A stretch of DNA of 23,226 bases from a virus: IMG/VR virus record IMGVR_UViG_3300001848_000267, positions 1 through 23,226 of that record, one strand, 5' to 3'. Below the pieces are notes generated by a model that was given only the letters and a program-made list of their open reading frames with translations, ran no database searches and had not been told where the DNA came from. Both the position numbers and the translations under genes were made by a program. Below are positions 1-6,729 of the stretch, one piece after another (positions within the stretch are counted from its first letter, which is position 1; every line of letters begins with the position of its first letter).

Positions 1-51
1 CGTCTGATTATCCACGAAGGACCGGGGGTTCGGCCTCGGAGGTGCATGGTC

Positions 52-351
52 ATGCAAAAGAAGCGCATGGTGCAAGAACCGGTCACGATCGTGGCCGCCG
101 CACGCACCGGTGATCGACGTGCCACGTTGGAAGCAATGCGCGACAAGCTCGCCGTCGACATGGACAACGCACCACCAGCCGTCGTCGCACAAATCGCCGG
201 CCGACTTGCCGCCATCCTCACCGAACTCAACGAGCTCGGCCCAGCAAAGAAGGTGAGCGCGCTCGATGAGCTTGCAAACCGTCGCAAGGATCGGCTCGCA
301 GCGGCCGGCGTGGCAGAACCTCCCACACGACAAGCACGCAAGCCTGGGTGA
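52..351 (+). CDS. Probable terminase small subunit (DNA packaging)
   Basis: Small, helical, charged protein of about 99 residues directly upstream of the large terminase, where the DNA-recognition subunit of the packaging motor is normally encoded. The middle (about residues 18-60) is Ala/Leu-rich helix and is followed by a conserved-looking SALDELANRRKDRLAA segment that I associate with actinophage small terminases; this is from memory of the family. GGAGG at 38-42 lies 9 bases before ATG 52 and only 3 before ATG 46, so I prefer ATG 52. The frame is also open back to base 1, so a longer protein starting outside the window cannot be excluded. The 3' end overlaps the large terminase by 86 bases in another frame. 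Confidence 0.6.
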   Translation: MQKKRMVQEPVTIVAAARTGDRRATLEAMRDKLAVDMDNAPPAVVAQIAGRLAAILTELNELGPAKKVSALDELANRRKDRLAAAGVAEPPTRQARKPG

Positions 352-1672
352 CGAAGCCGCAGACCTTGCAGCGTTGGCCGGCCTTCACCTGGACGACTGG
401 CAACGCTGGTGCCTCGGCGAAATGTTGTCCACCTCCAAGGATGGGCGCTGGTCAGCGTTTGAGTGCGCCGTCATCGTTCCACGCCAGAACGGCAAAGGTG
501 GCCTGCTTGAAGCCCGCCAACTGTTCGGCCTGTTCCTCGGTGGTGAGCAGCTGGCAATCCACAGCGCCCACGAATTCAAGACAGCGTTCGAACACTTCTT
601 GCGCATCACCAACCTGATCGAGAACACGCCCGAACTCGAATCGAAGGTGCTGCGCATCCGACGTGGCGCCGGTGAGCAAGCGATCGAACTCAAGACCGGT
701 GCACGACTTCGGTTTCTGGCACGCTCGTCCGGCTCCGGCCGAGGCATGTCCGGCGACGCCGTCTACCTCGACGAGGCGTTCGCACTGACCGCACCAATGA
801 TCGGCGCATTGCTGCCGACGATGGCTGCAGTGCCGAACCCGCAAATGATCTACACCTCATCAGCCCCAGCACCGGGACAAGCCGTCCTGTTTGACTTGGT
901 GCAACGTGGCCGAGCCGGCAAGTCTCCTCGACTGTTCTACGCCGAATGGGGAAACGAGGACGGCGTCGAACTTGACGACCGTGACGCCTGGGCTCGAGCA
1001 AACCCCGGTCTTGGCATCAGGATCGGCGAGGACTTCATCTCCGCCGAACTGGACGCGATGCGAGCCTTCCCGGACGAGTTCATGCGTGAACGTCTTGGCG
1101 TGGTGATCGACCAGTCCGAATCGTCGATGATCTCGATGCCGAAATGGCGTGCGTGCACCGACCCGACGTCACAAGCCGACAATGGTGTTGCAGCCCTGTC
1201 GGTCGGACCCGGTTCGGTGTGGGCATCGCTCGGTTACAGCGCTGTCCGTAACGACGGTTTGCTTCACGTCGAGGTCGCACGACACGAACAAGGCACCTCG
1301 TGGGTGGTGGATGCGTGCAAGCGTGCGCACGCCGACACCGGCCGCCCGATCGTGGTCGATCCGAAGTCACCGACCGCCGGTGTGATCGACCGGCTTGAGG
1401 ACGCCGGTGTTCCGCTGGTGCGTGTCGGTTTCCCCGAGTTCGCACAAGCCTGCATCGCGTTGCAGGACGCTGTCGGAAACGAACGTGTCCGTCACCTCGG
1501 CCAAGATCGGCTGACTTCAGCGGTTGCTGGTGCGGCGATCCGCACGTTCGGCGAGTCATGGGTGTTCTCCGCTCGAGCATCCGACGTTGACATCACGCCG
1601 CTGCTGTCGATCGTGCTGGCGTTGGGCGCGTTGCAAACCAAATCGGCCACCAAGCCGGTGTTCGCATTCTGA
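266..1672 (+). CDS. Terminase large subunit
   Basis: ATPase/nuclease motor that packages phage DNA into proheads. The Walker A-like loop VPRQNGKG is at residues 71-78, the Walker B strand AVYLDE at 165-170 and the coupling motif YTSSA at 196-200, all in the expected order for the phage terminase family. The C-terminal RNase H-like nuclease half keeps VVDP (Asp365) and VDITP (Asp442). The first nuclease strand reads ALSVGPG (310-316), where relatives usually have an Asp (DVSPD-type), so one metal ligand seems to be missing. ATG 266 is the first start after an in-frame stop at 254-256 and has AAGGTGAG just upstream. The N-terminus (ARIGSQRP...) looks complete for the family. It overlaps the small subunit by 86 bases. 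Confidence 0.95.
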   Translation: MSLQTVARIGSQRPAWQNLPHDKHASLGDEAADLAALAGLHLDDWQRWCLGEMLSTSKDGRWSAFECAVIVPRQNGKGGLLEARQLFGLFLGGEQLAIHSAHEFKTAFEHFLRITNLIENTPELESKVLRIRRGAGEQAIELKTGARLRFLARSSGSGRGMSGDAVYLDEAFALTAPMIGALLPTMAAVPNPQMIYTSSAPAPGQAVLFDLVQRGRAGKSPRLFYAEWGNEDGVELDDRDAWARANPGLGIRIGEDFISAELDAMRAFPDEFMRERLGVVIDQSESSMISMPKWRACTDPTSQADNGVAALSVGPGSVWASLGYSAVRNDGLLHVEVARHEQGTSWVVDACKRAHADTGRPIVVDPKSPTAGVIDRLEDAGVPLVRVGFPEFAQACIALQDAVGNERVRHLGQDRLTSAVAGAAIRTFGESWVFSARASDVDITPLLSIVLALGALQTKSATKPVFAF

Positions 1673-1683
1673 ACGAGGTGTTC

Positions 1684-1833
1684 GTGCAGCGTTTCCGACC
1701 GGTTCTCGCCCAAATCATCGAGGTTTCAGGTTTGATCGCACTGGTTGTCGGTGCGTTTCTGATCACTTCTTCTGTCGGTTTCCTGACTGCTGGTGCGGTC
1801 AGCTTGTGGTTTGCGAAGGGGATGAGCACATGA
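1684..1833 (+). CDS. Small single-span membrane protein
   Basis: A 49-residue protein fills the gap between terminase and portal. It has a short basic N-terminus (MQRFRPVLAQ), one long hydrophobic stretch of about 30 residues rich in Leu, Val, Ile, Ala and Gly, and a short tail ending KGMST. GTG 1684 is preferred because GAGG (1675-1678) lies 5 bases upstream; GTG 1678 in the same frame would add two residues. Its stop overlaps the portal start as ATGA, which suggests translational coupling. Tiny membrane proteins at this position occur in other actinophages, but no function is known to me. It is real on coding grounds (frame, overlap, RBS); its role is open. Confidence 0.6.
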   Translation: MQRFRPVLAQIIEVSGLIALVVGAFLITSSVGFLTAGAVSLWFAKGMST

Positions 1834-3206
1834 CGGTCTTGTTTCGAGCCGCACCTCGACCCCCGGAGCGACGTGACTTTCTCGGTGTTCCCGGCGCGTT
1901 GAGTCCTCGCACCGGGCAACCGAGCTATCAGTATTCGGAACTTGAAGCGTTGCGCATCAGTGCCGTTGTTGCTTGCATCGGTCTTCGCGCTGGTGCGTTC
2001 GCTCAGCTGCCACTGAAGGGCTATCGCGACGACCGCAACGGGTATCCGTTGTTGTTGCCGTCGCAGCCGATGCTGTTGGCCGATCCGTCAGACAAGGTGA
2101 CCGCCTCGGTGTGGCGCACACAGATGTCGATCAGTCGTGACCTGTGGGGTTTCGCACTTGGCCGCATCGTCGCCTGGGATGCCGCCATGTATCCCGTGAA
2201 GGTCGACTGGATCGACCCGTCAACCGTGAAACCGAAACTGGAGAACGGCGAGGTCACATGGCTGATCAAAGGTGGCCGGCCGATCGACCAAGCCGACCTG
2301 CTCCACATCCCGTCCCGTTGGGTGATGCCAGGCAACCCGGTCGGCATCTCGCCGCTCGCCTACTCCGGCCTCACCGACCTGGCACGCAAGGCACAAGACT
2401 TCGGTCGTGACTGGTTCACAAACGGCGCCGTGCCGTCGTCGCTGATCTACAGCGACACACCCCTCGATCAGACCGCCGCCGAAGGCATCGTCGACACCAT
2501 CCTGTCCCGTTGGCAAGGGCGCAAACCTGCCGTGCTCGGCGCCGGGCTCCGCTACGAAAAAATCAGTGTCCCGGCGAACGAGTCACAGTTTTTGGAGACG
2601 TGCAACAAAGTCGCAGCCGACATTGCGATCTCGTTCAACTTGCCGCCATCAAAGATCGGTGCGGCGATCTCGGGTGCGAACGTCACCTACGCGAACCGTG
2701 ATCAGGATCGCGAGGAGTATCTGGTCGATTCGATCAACCCTGATCTGGTCGTGATCCAAGAAGCGTTGGATCGGCACACACCTCGAGGCCAGTACAGCAA
2801 GTTCTCGACCGGCGCGTTCATGCGTTCGGACACCTTGACTCGTTACAACGCACACAAGATCGGCATCGACAGCGGTTTCCTGACGCCGAACGAGGCTCGT
2901 GCGTTGGAAGAACTGCCGCCGCTTCCCGGTGGCGACGAGCTGCGCCCGTTGGGTTCCGGTCCTGCTGCACCGGCCTCGCCGCCGGTCGTGGTCAACAACT
3001 CGCCGCTCGAGCTGGTGGAACGCACCACCGAACTGCACCCCGAAATCGTGGTGCCGGTCGAACTGAAACAGGACGCCACCGTGGTGCATGTCGCCGCACC
3101 GATCATCGAGTTCCAAGAAACCGAGCGTCGCACCTATCGACGCCGCGTTGAGCGTGACGAGTCGGGCCGCATCGTGGCAGTGATCGACGAACCAGGAGAA
3201 GACTGA
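1830..3206 (+). CDS. Portal protein (HK97-type)
   Basis: Forms the dodecameric ring at the capsid vertex through which DNA passes. The 458-residue length fits the HK97-like portal family. Visible family features are the N-terminal SALRISAVVACIGLRAGAFAQLPL-type helix region near residues 35-65, the IDPSTVKPK segment, LLHIPSRW followed by GISPL, and the stem/crown region with FNLPPSKIG. The reading frame is open further upstream, but ATG 1830 is chosen because it overlaps the upstream stop (ATGA) and starts where the family begins. The last 80 residues are a Pro/Val/Glu-rich extension ending in an Arg-rich stretch. TerL, portal, protease and capsid identify an HK97-like head module. Confidence 0.95.
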   Translation: MTVLFRAAPRPPERRDFLGVPGALSPRTGQPSYQYSELEALRISAVVACIGLRAGAFAQLPLKGYRDDRNGYPLLLPSQPMLLADPSDKVTASVWRTQMSISRDLWGFALGRIVAWDAAMYPVKVDWIDPSTVKPKLENGEVTWLIKGGRPIDQADLLHIPSRWVMPGNPVGISPLAYSGLTDLARKAQDFGRDWFTNGAVPSSLIYSDTPLDQTAAEGIVDTILSRWQGRKPAVLGAGLRYEKISVPANESQFLETCNKVAADIAISFNLPPSKIGAAISGANVTYANRDQDREEYLVDSINPDLVVIQEALDRHTPRGQYSKFSTGAFMRSDTLTRYNAHKIGIDSGFLTPNEARALEELPPLPGGDELRPLGSGPAAPASPPVVVNNSPLELVERTTELHPEIVVPVELKQDATVVHVAAPIIEFQETERRTYRRRVERDESGRIVAVIDEPGED

Positions 3207-3610
3207 TGGCACTCGGCTACTCGACAGCGATCCGTAACGCAATGTTGGATGCCATCACGTCAGCGGCTGGCGCCTCGGCGCTGCTCAAAATCTACGACGG
3301 AGCCCGTCCTGGCACCACCGGCGGAACCGCCACCAACGTGCTCGCGACACTGACCTGCAACGCCACGTTCGCACCCGCCTCATCCGGTGGCGTGCTCACA
3401 CTCAACGCCATCACCAGCGGCACCGGCACCGCCGCTGCAGGCGCCGGCACGACCGCAACCTGGTTCCGCATCACCACCTCAGGCGGCACCCTGATCTGCG
3501 ACGGCAGCATCAGCACCACCGGCAGCGACCTCAACCTGTCCTCGACCACGATTGCCAACGGCCAGACCGTTGCCATCTCGTCGTTCACCATCACCGAGGG
3601 CAACCCGTAA
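3206..3610 (+). CDS. Putative virion structural protein, Ala/Thr/Gly-rich
   Basis: This 134-residue protein starts ALGYSTAIRNAMLDAITSAA and then becomes a Thr/Gly/Ser-rich beta-type sequence ending in SSFTITEGNP. The pattern (short helix, then LLKIYDGARP, then NGQTVAISSFTI) matches a recurrent family of unannotated phage proteins found among head and tail genes. I recall the pattern but not a proven function. The start overlaps the portal stop as TGATG, and the end is immediately adjacent to the next gene. A capsid decoration or tail-accessory role is inference. No Cys pairs, signal peptide or membrane segment are visible. Confidence 0.75.
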   Translation: MALGYSTAIRNAMLDAITSAAGASALLKIYDGARPGTTGGTATNVLATLTCNATFAPASSGGVLTLNAITSGTGTAAAGAGTTATWFRITTSGGTLICDGSISTTGSDLNLSSTTIANGQTVAISSFTITEGNP

Positions 3611-4236
3611 TGGCTGACTCCGACGTGCTGATCACTGCCGGTTCTGGCACCAAGATTGACACACGCACCGTCGGGCCCGGAGTCGATGAACATCGCCAAG
3701 TGATCGTGGTCGGCGATCCGACCACCAACACCAGCGTCGCCACCGTCACCGCCAACGGCCAGCTGCAAGTCATCGGGCGCGACCTGCAGCGTTCAAGCGC
3801 CACCATTAGCGGCATCTCAACCTCGGGTGCCGCCTACGTCGCCGGTAACCAGATCGGCACGCTCACCACCATCACCAACGCTGCACGCGCCACCGGCGGC
3901 TCCGGAGTCCTTACCGGCATGGTCATCGCCGACGCCGGTACGGCTCTCAGCGCAGTCGACATCTATCTGTTTGACCAGTCGATCACCCCGACCTCGACCG
4001 ACAAGACAGCGTTGAACATCGCGACCACCGACATCGCCAAACTTGTCCAGGTGGTGCAGTTGACAGGCCCGTTCACCACCACCTCGTCACGGCATGTGCA
4101 AGCGCAGAACATCAGTGTTCCGTACACCTGCTCAGGTGGCACCAGCCTCTACGCGTTGCTGGTCGCTCGAGCCGCGAACGCGATCTTCGGCGCGTCGGAA
4201 ACTCTCACGCTGATCTGCTACTTCGAACGGTTCTGA
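3610..4236 (+). CDS. Putative virion structural protein
   Basis: This 208-residue protein begins MADSDVLITAGSGTKIDTRT, followed by EHRQVIVVGDPTT and later VDIYLFDQS and SLYALLVARA. The same layout (a GSGTKIDTRT-type strand, then HRQVIVIGDP) occurs in small structural proteins of marine and freshwater siphoviruses, usually called hypothetical or virion protein. The composition is beta-rich with many Thr, Ser and Ala and no transmembrane segment. Its ATG overlaps the previous TAA, so translation is probably coupled. It belongs to the block of four genes inserted between portal and protease. A surface or decoration protein is the best guess, but no catalytic motif supports anything more specific. 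Confidence 0.7.
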   Translation: MADSDVLITAGSGTKIDTRTVGPGVDEHRQVIVVGDPTTNTSVATVTANGQLQVIGRDLQRSSATISGISTSGAAYVAGNQIGTLTTITNAARATGGSGVLTGMVIADAGTALSAVDIYLFDQSITPTSTDKTALNIATTDIAKLVQVVQLTGPFTTTSSRHVQAQNISVPYTCSGGTSLYALLVARAANAIFGASETLTLICYFERF

Positions 4237-4237
4237 A

Positions 4238-5083
4238 ATGGCGCTCACCTTTGGTGCGGCAACGTCCGACCGAGCAGCCCAACTGTCCTCAATGGCAGCA
4301 GCGACCAACACTGTCGGTCTTATTGCCGGCTGGTGGTATCCGACCACGTTGACCGCTGGCCGGTTCTATTTCTCGGCAGCGGCAAGCAGTTCGACCATCA
4401 ACTACGGCATCAAAGTCGGCACCACGACCAGCACGCTGCAAATGAACAGTTGCACCACAGTGTCCGGCCTGTGGACGGCAACCGCCGATGCAAACGTATT
4501 CCCGAGTGGCATCCAAACCGACAAGTGGTGGTTCATCGCCGGCGCTTACAGCGTGGTGTCAACACCAGCAGTCGCTTGGGTGATGTGGTTGGGTGACGCT
4601 CAAACACCACCGACCCCGATGACGGTAGTGCAGAACACTGCACCCACAACCGGCTTGACATCCAGCAACCTCAGCGTCGTCGGCAATAGCAGCACGACCG
4701 GTACTGATTCGTTCCAAGGCGACATCGGCACCGTTCACATCATCAACTCCACAATCTCAACCAGCTACCAGTTCGGCATCCCTGTCGCTACCGGTGGCGT
4801 CATCACCAGCGCCGAACAAACCCTCATTGAGCAACGCCTCGTCAACCCTCTTTGGCGTGGCGATACACCTCGACCCAACTGGTTTCCCGGACGGACTGGC
4901 ACCGTGTCAACCACCTACGACATGACCACCAACCCGCCGACGTACAGCTACGCGTCGGGTCTGACAGTGACGAGGTCTGCAGTCGGCACTGCGTCGGGAA
5001 TGACCGTGTCCAGCCGTCGTGAGCCCGTCGTCCGAGATCAGCGACAACTTCTGCAGCCGCCTCCCCTGACAAGCAGGATTTGA
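4238..5083 (+). CDS. LamG/concanavalin-like jelly-roll virion protein
   Basis: The 281-residue sequence looks like a LamG/concanavalin A-type beta sandwich. Residues 1-200 show alternating hydrophobic strands. Typical landmarks are the segment around KWWFIAGAYSV (about 88-98), which pairs with the final strand FQGDIGTVHIINSTIS (about 157-172), and a terminal helix SAEQTLIEQRLVNPLW. After residue 220 the sequence turns into a low-order tail ending in an Arg/Gln/Pro-rich stretch quite unlike the rest. This could be a genuine basic tail or the mark of a frameshift near the end. Such domains often bind sugars, so a role on the capsid surface is possible. It starts one base after the previous stop. 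Confidence 0.65.
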   Translation: MALTFGAATSDRAAQLSSMAAATNTVGLIAGWWYPTTLTAGRFYFSAAASSSTINYGIKVGTTTSTLQMNSCTTVSGLWTATADANVFPSGIQTDKWWFIAGAYSVVSTPAVAWVMWLGDAQTPPTPMTVVQNTAPTTGLTSSNLSVVGNSSTTGTDSFQGDIGTVHIINSTISTSYQFGIPVATGGVITSAEQTLIEQRLVNPLWRGDTPRPNWFPGRTGTVSTTYDMTTNPPTYSYASGLTVTRSAVGTASGMTVSSRREPVVRDQRQLLQPPPLTSRI

Positions 5084-5084
5084 T

Positions 5085-5831
5085 ATGTCGTTGTTGCTGC
5101 TACTGAAATCCGGTGGCGCAGCAGGCATCACCGGCACGGTTGCTCGCACCAACGCCAACGACACCAGCACCGCCACCGGCAGCGTCACGACTTCTGGCAC
5201 GGTCGCACGTACCAACGCAAACGACACCAGCACCGCCACCGGCAGCGTCACCACCTCGGGCACTGTCGCCCGCACCAACAACAACGACACCAGCACTGCG
5301 TCGGGCAACGTCACCAGTTCGGGCAGCTCGGCCACCATCAACGCCAATGACACCGGCATCGCATCCGGATCAGTTACCGCCAGCAGTGTCACCGGCACGT
5401 CGGTTACCACCAACAACAACGACGCAACCGTTGCAGCCGGTTCGATCACCACCTCCGGCACTGTCGCCCGTACCAACAACAACGACACCAGCACCGCAAC
5501 TGGCGCGGTGTCGTCACCGCTGACCGGCACCAGCACCACCATCAACGCCAATGACATCGCCACCGGGTACGGCGCCGTCATCGACCCGAACCAAGGTGGC
5601 TCGAGCCCGGAACGTGGGTTTGTCAACCCCTTACCACCCCACCAACGGATCAGCGGGTTCGTAGCCACACGCAACCAGTCCGATGTGGCCACCAGCATCG
5701 GCGTCATCCACGACCTGATCGCCGCCACGGCTGACATCACCCGTCTTGACGATCACTATCAGTTCAACCTCATCGTCGCCGGCTGGGAACACGCCGAACG
5801 TGACGACGAAGACCTTCTCCTTCTCATCTAG
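5085..5831 (+). CDS. Repeat protein with leucine-run termini, probable virion fibre/decoration
   Basis: Residues 17-168 consist of seven repeats of 21-24 residues with consensus GTVARTNxNDTSTATGSVTT. The first three copies are nearly identical and the later ones drift. The DNA repeats accordingly with a 63-base period (5133-5588). The protein is bracketed by hydrophobic leucine runs, SLLLLLKS at the start and EDLLLLI at the very end, with a non-repetitive 80-residue C-terminal part (HQRISGFVATRNQSD...) before the second run. Short Thr/Asn/Asp/Gly repeats of this kind occur in phage fibrous and decoration proteins. No enzyme motif is present. It is the last of four genes between portal and protease. 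The copy number could vary between relatives because neighbouring repeats are almost identical. Confidence 0.75.
   Translation: MSLLLLLKSGGAAGITGTVARTNANDTSTATGSVTTSGTVARTNANDTSTATGSVTTSGTVARTNNNDTSTASGNVTSSGSSATINANDTGIASGSVTASSVTGTSVTTNNNDATVAAGSITTSGTVARTNNNDTSTATGAVSSPLTGTSTTINANDIATGYGAVIDPNQGGSSPERGFVNPLPPHQRISGFVATRNQSDVATSIGVIHDLIAATADITRLDDHYQFNLIVAGWEHAERDDEDLLLLI
5133..5588 (+). repeat. Seven in-frame tandem repeats (63-72 bp)
   Basis: Unit boundaries read from the translation are 5133-5195, 5196-5258, 5259-5321, 5322-5393, 5394-5456, 5457-5525 and 5526-5588. Unit lengths are 63 bp in five copies, 72 bp in the fourth and 69 bp in the sixth, always a multiple of three. The two Asn codons and the Asp-Thr pair of the NxNDT core recur in nearly every copy. 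Copies 1 and 2 encode the same residues but differ at synonymous positions, which points to selection on the protein after duplication. Confidence 0.9.
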
Positions 5832-5839
5832 GAGGCTCC

Positions 5840-6628
5840 ATGAGTGCATCCAAGAAACCGATCGAACGGCGCATGTTCAACGCCGACATCGAGGTTCGCA
5901 GCAACGCAGACGGCACCGTCGGCCTGCGCGGCTACGCGGCCGTGTTCGACAGCGAAGCCCACGGCGAAGTCGTGCGCGCCTCGGCGTTCAACACCACCTT
6001 AAAGCAGCGCGACAACGTGCGCCTCCTGGTGAACCACGACGGCATCCCGATGGCGTCCACCAAGGCCGGCACCATGACCCTGTCGGTCGACCAGCGTGGC
6101 CTCCTCGTTGACGCACCGTCGCTCGACCTGGCCAACCCGACCGTGCAAGAGCTGGTGTCCGCCATGAACCGTGGCGACATTGATCAGATGTCGTTCGCGT
6201 TTGCCGACCTGTCACCGGTCAAGAAGAACGCCAGCGTGCGCGAGATCACCGACTGCGTCCTCTACGACGTCAGTGTGGTCACGTACCCCTGGTATGAGGC
6301 CACATCGGTCGGCCTGACCGGTGACCGTGACATGGATCGTGCGCTCGTCTTGTTGCGCAGCCTCAACCCCGACCAGCTGCGAGAGGTCACCGTCATCGCC
6401 CTTGAGGGCGACGTCACCGTGTCCAACGTGACCGACAACAGCGTCGAGGACGAAGCCGACGACGCCGAAGAACTGTGCCCCAGTTGCGGCGCAGAATGCC
6501 CCGACGGCGCCAACTACTGCCCGTCCTGCGGCACACCCATCGCCCCCGCCACCGACCCCGTCGCCGTGGCAAGCGAACCGGCACGCATGTACAGCGTCGC
6601 CGAAGCCCGAGCACTGCTCGGCCTCTAA
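5840..6628 (+). CDS. Prohead maturation protease with C-terminal zinc ribbon
   Basis: HK97-family serine protease that cleaves the capsid protein's N-terminal scaffold during head maturation. The core (about residues 10-165) includes LRGYAAVFDS, the active-site His66 in LLVNHDG, the nucleophile Ser118 in QMSFAF and the strand YDVSVVTYPWYEAT, all as expected. The unusual part follows an acidic linker (VEDEADDAEE): Cys213, Cys216, Cys227 and Cys230 form two CPSCG knuckles ten residues apart, a classic zinc ribbon, plus an extra Cys220. The last 15 residues (MYSVAEARALLGL) resemble the usual C-terminal helix of such proteases. A very strong ribosome site AGGAGG (5831-5836) precedes ATG 5840. It is followed by the capsid gene. 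Confidence 0.93.
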   Translation: MSASKKPIERRMFNADIEVRSNADGTVGLRGYAAVFDSEAHGEVVRASAFNTTLKQRDNVRLLVNHDGIPMASTKAGTMTLSVDQRGLLVDAPSLDLANPTVQELVSAMNRGDIDQMSFAFADLSPVKKNASVREITDCVLYDVSVVTYPWYEATSVGLTGDRDMDRALVLLRSLNPDQLREVTVIALEGDVTVSNVTDNSVEDEADDAEELCPSCGAECPDGANYCPSCGTPIAPATDPVAVASEPARMYSVAEARALLGL

Positions 6629-6729
6629 CCCCTCGGAGCCGGAACCCGCCTCGGAGCCATCAGGGCCACCAGGCGTCGCGTCACCACGCCGACACCCCCC
6701 ACCCAACGACTCCCCAGGAGAAACCAACC
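6629..6729. other. Protease-capsid spacer with direct repeat
   Basis: This 101-bp GC-rich, non-coding gap is the largest break inside the head module. The ten bases CCTCGGAGCC occur twice, at 6631-6640 and 6649-6658, 18 bp apart. AGGAG at 6716-6720, nine bases before ATG 6730, is the ribosome site of the capsid gene. No convincing promoter hexamers are seen. The gap may give the capsid gene its own 5' leader or processing site, which is inference. Confidence 0.45.

Noticed and set aside
1524-1829. N-terminal extension of the portal protein
   Set aside because: The extra 102 codons overlap the terminase end and the small membrane gene in other frames and give a Ser/Arg/Cys-rich sequence; ATG 1830 overlaps the upstream stop and starts where the family starts.
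5133-5588. Possible CRISPR-like array because of regular 63-bp units
   Set aside because: Units are in frame, lengths are multiples of three, and there are no conserved repeats separated by unrelated spacers; it is a protein repeat.
4907-5740. A 277-codon minus-strand frame with Val/Leu-rich repeats that looks like a membrane protein
   Set aside because: The repeats are the antisense image of the tandem repeats of the 5085 gene; the plus-strand gene has a continuous frame and the usual one-base spacing to the previous stop.
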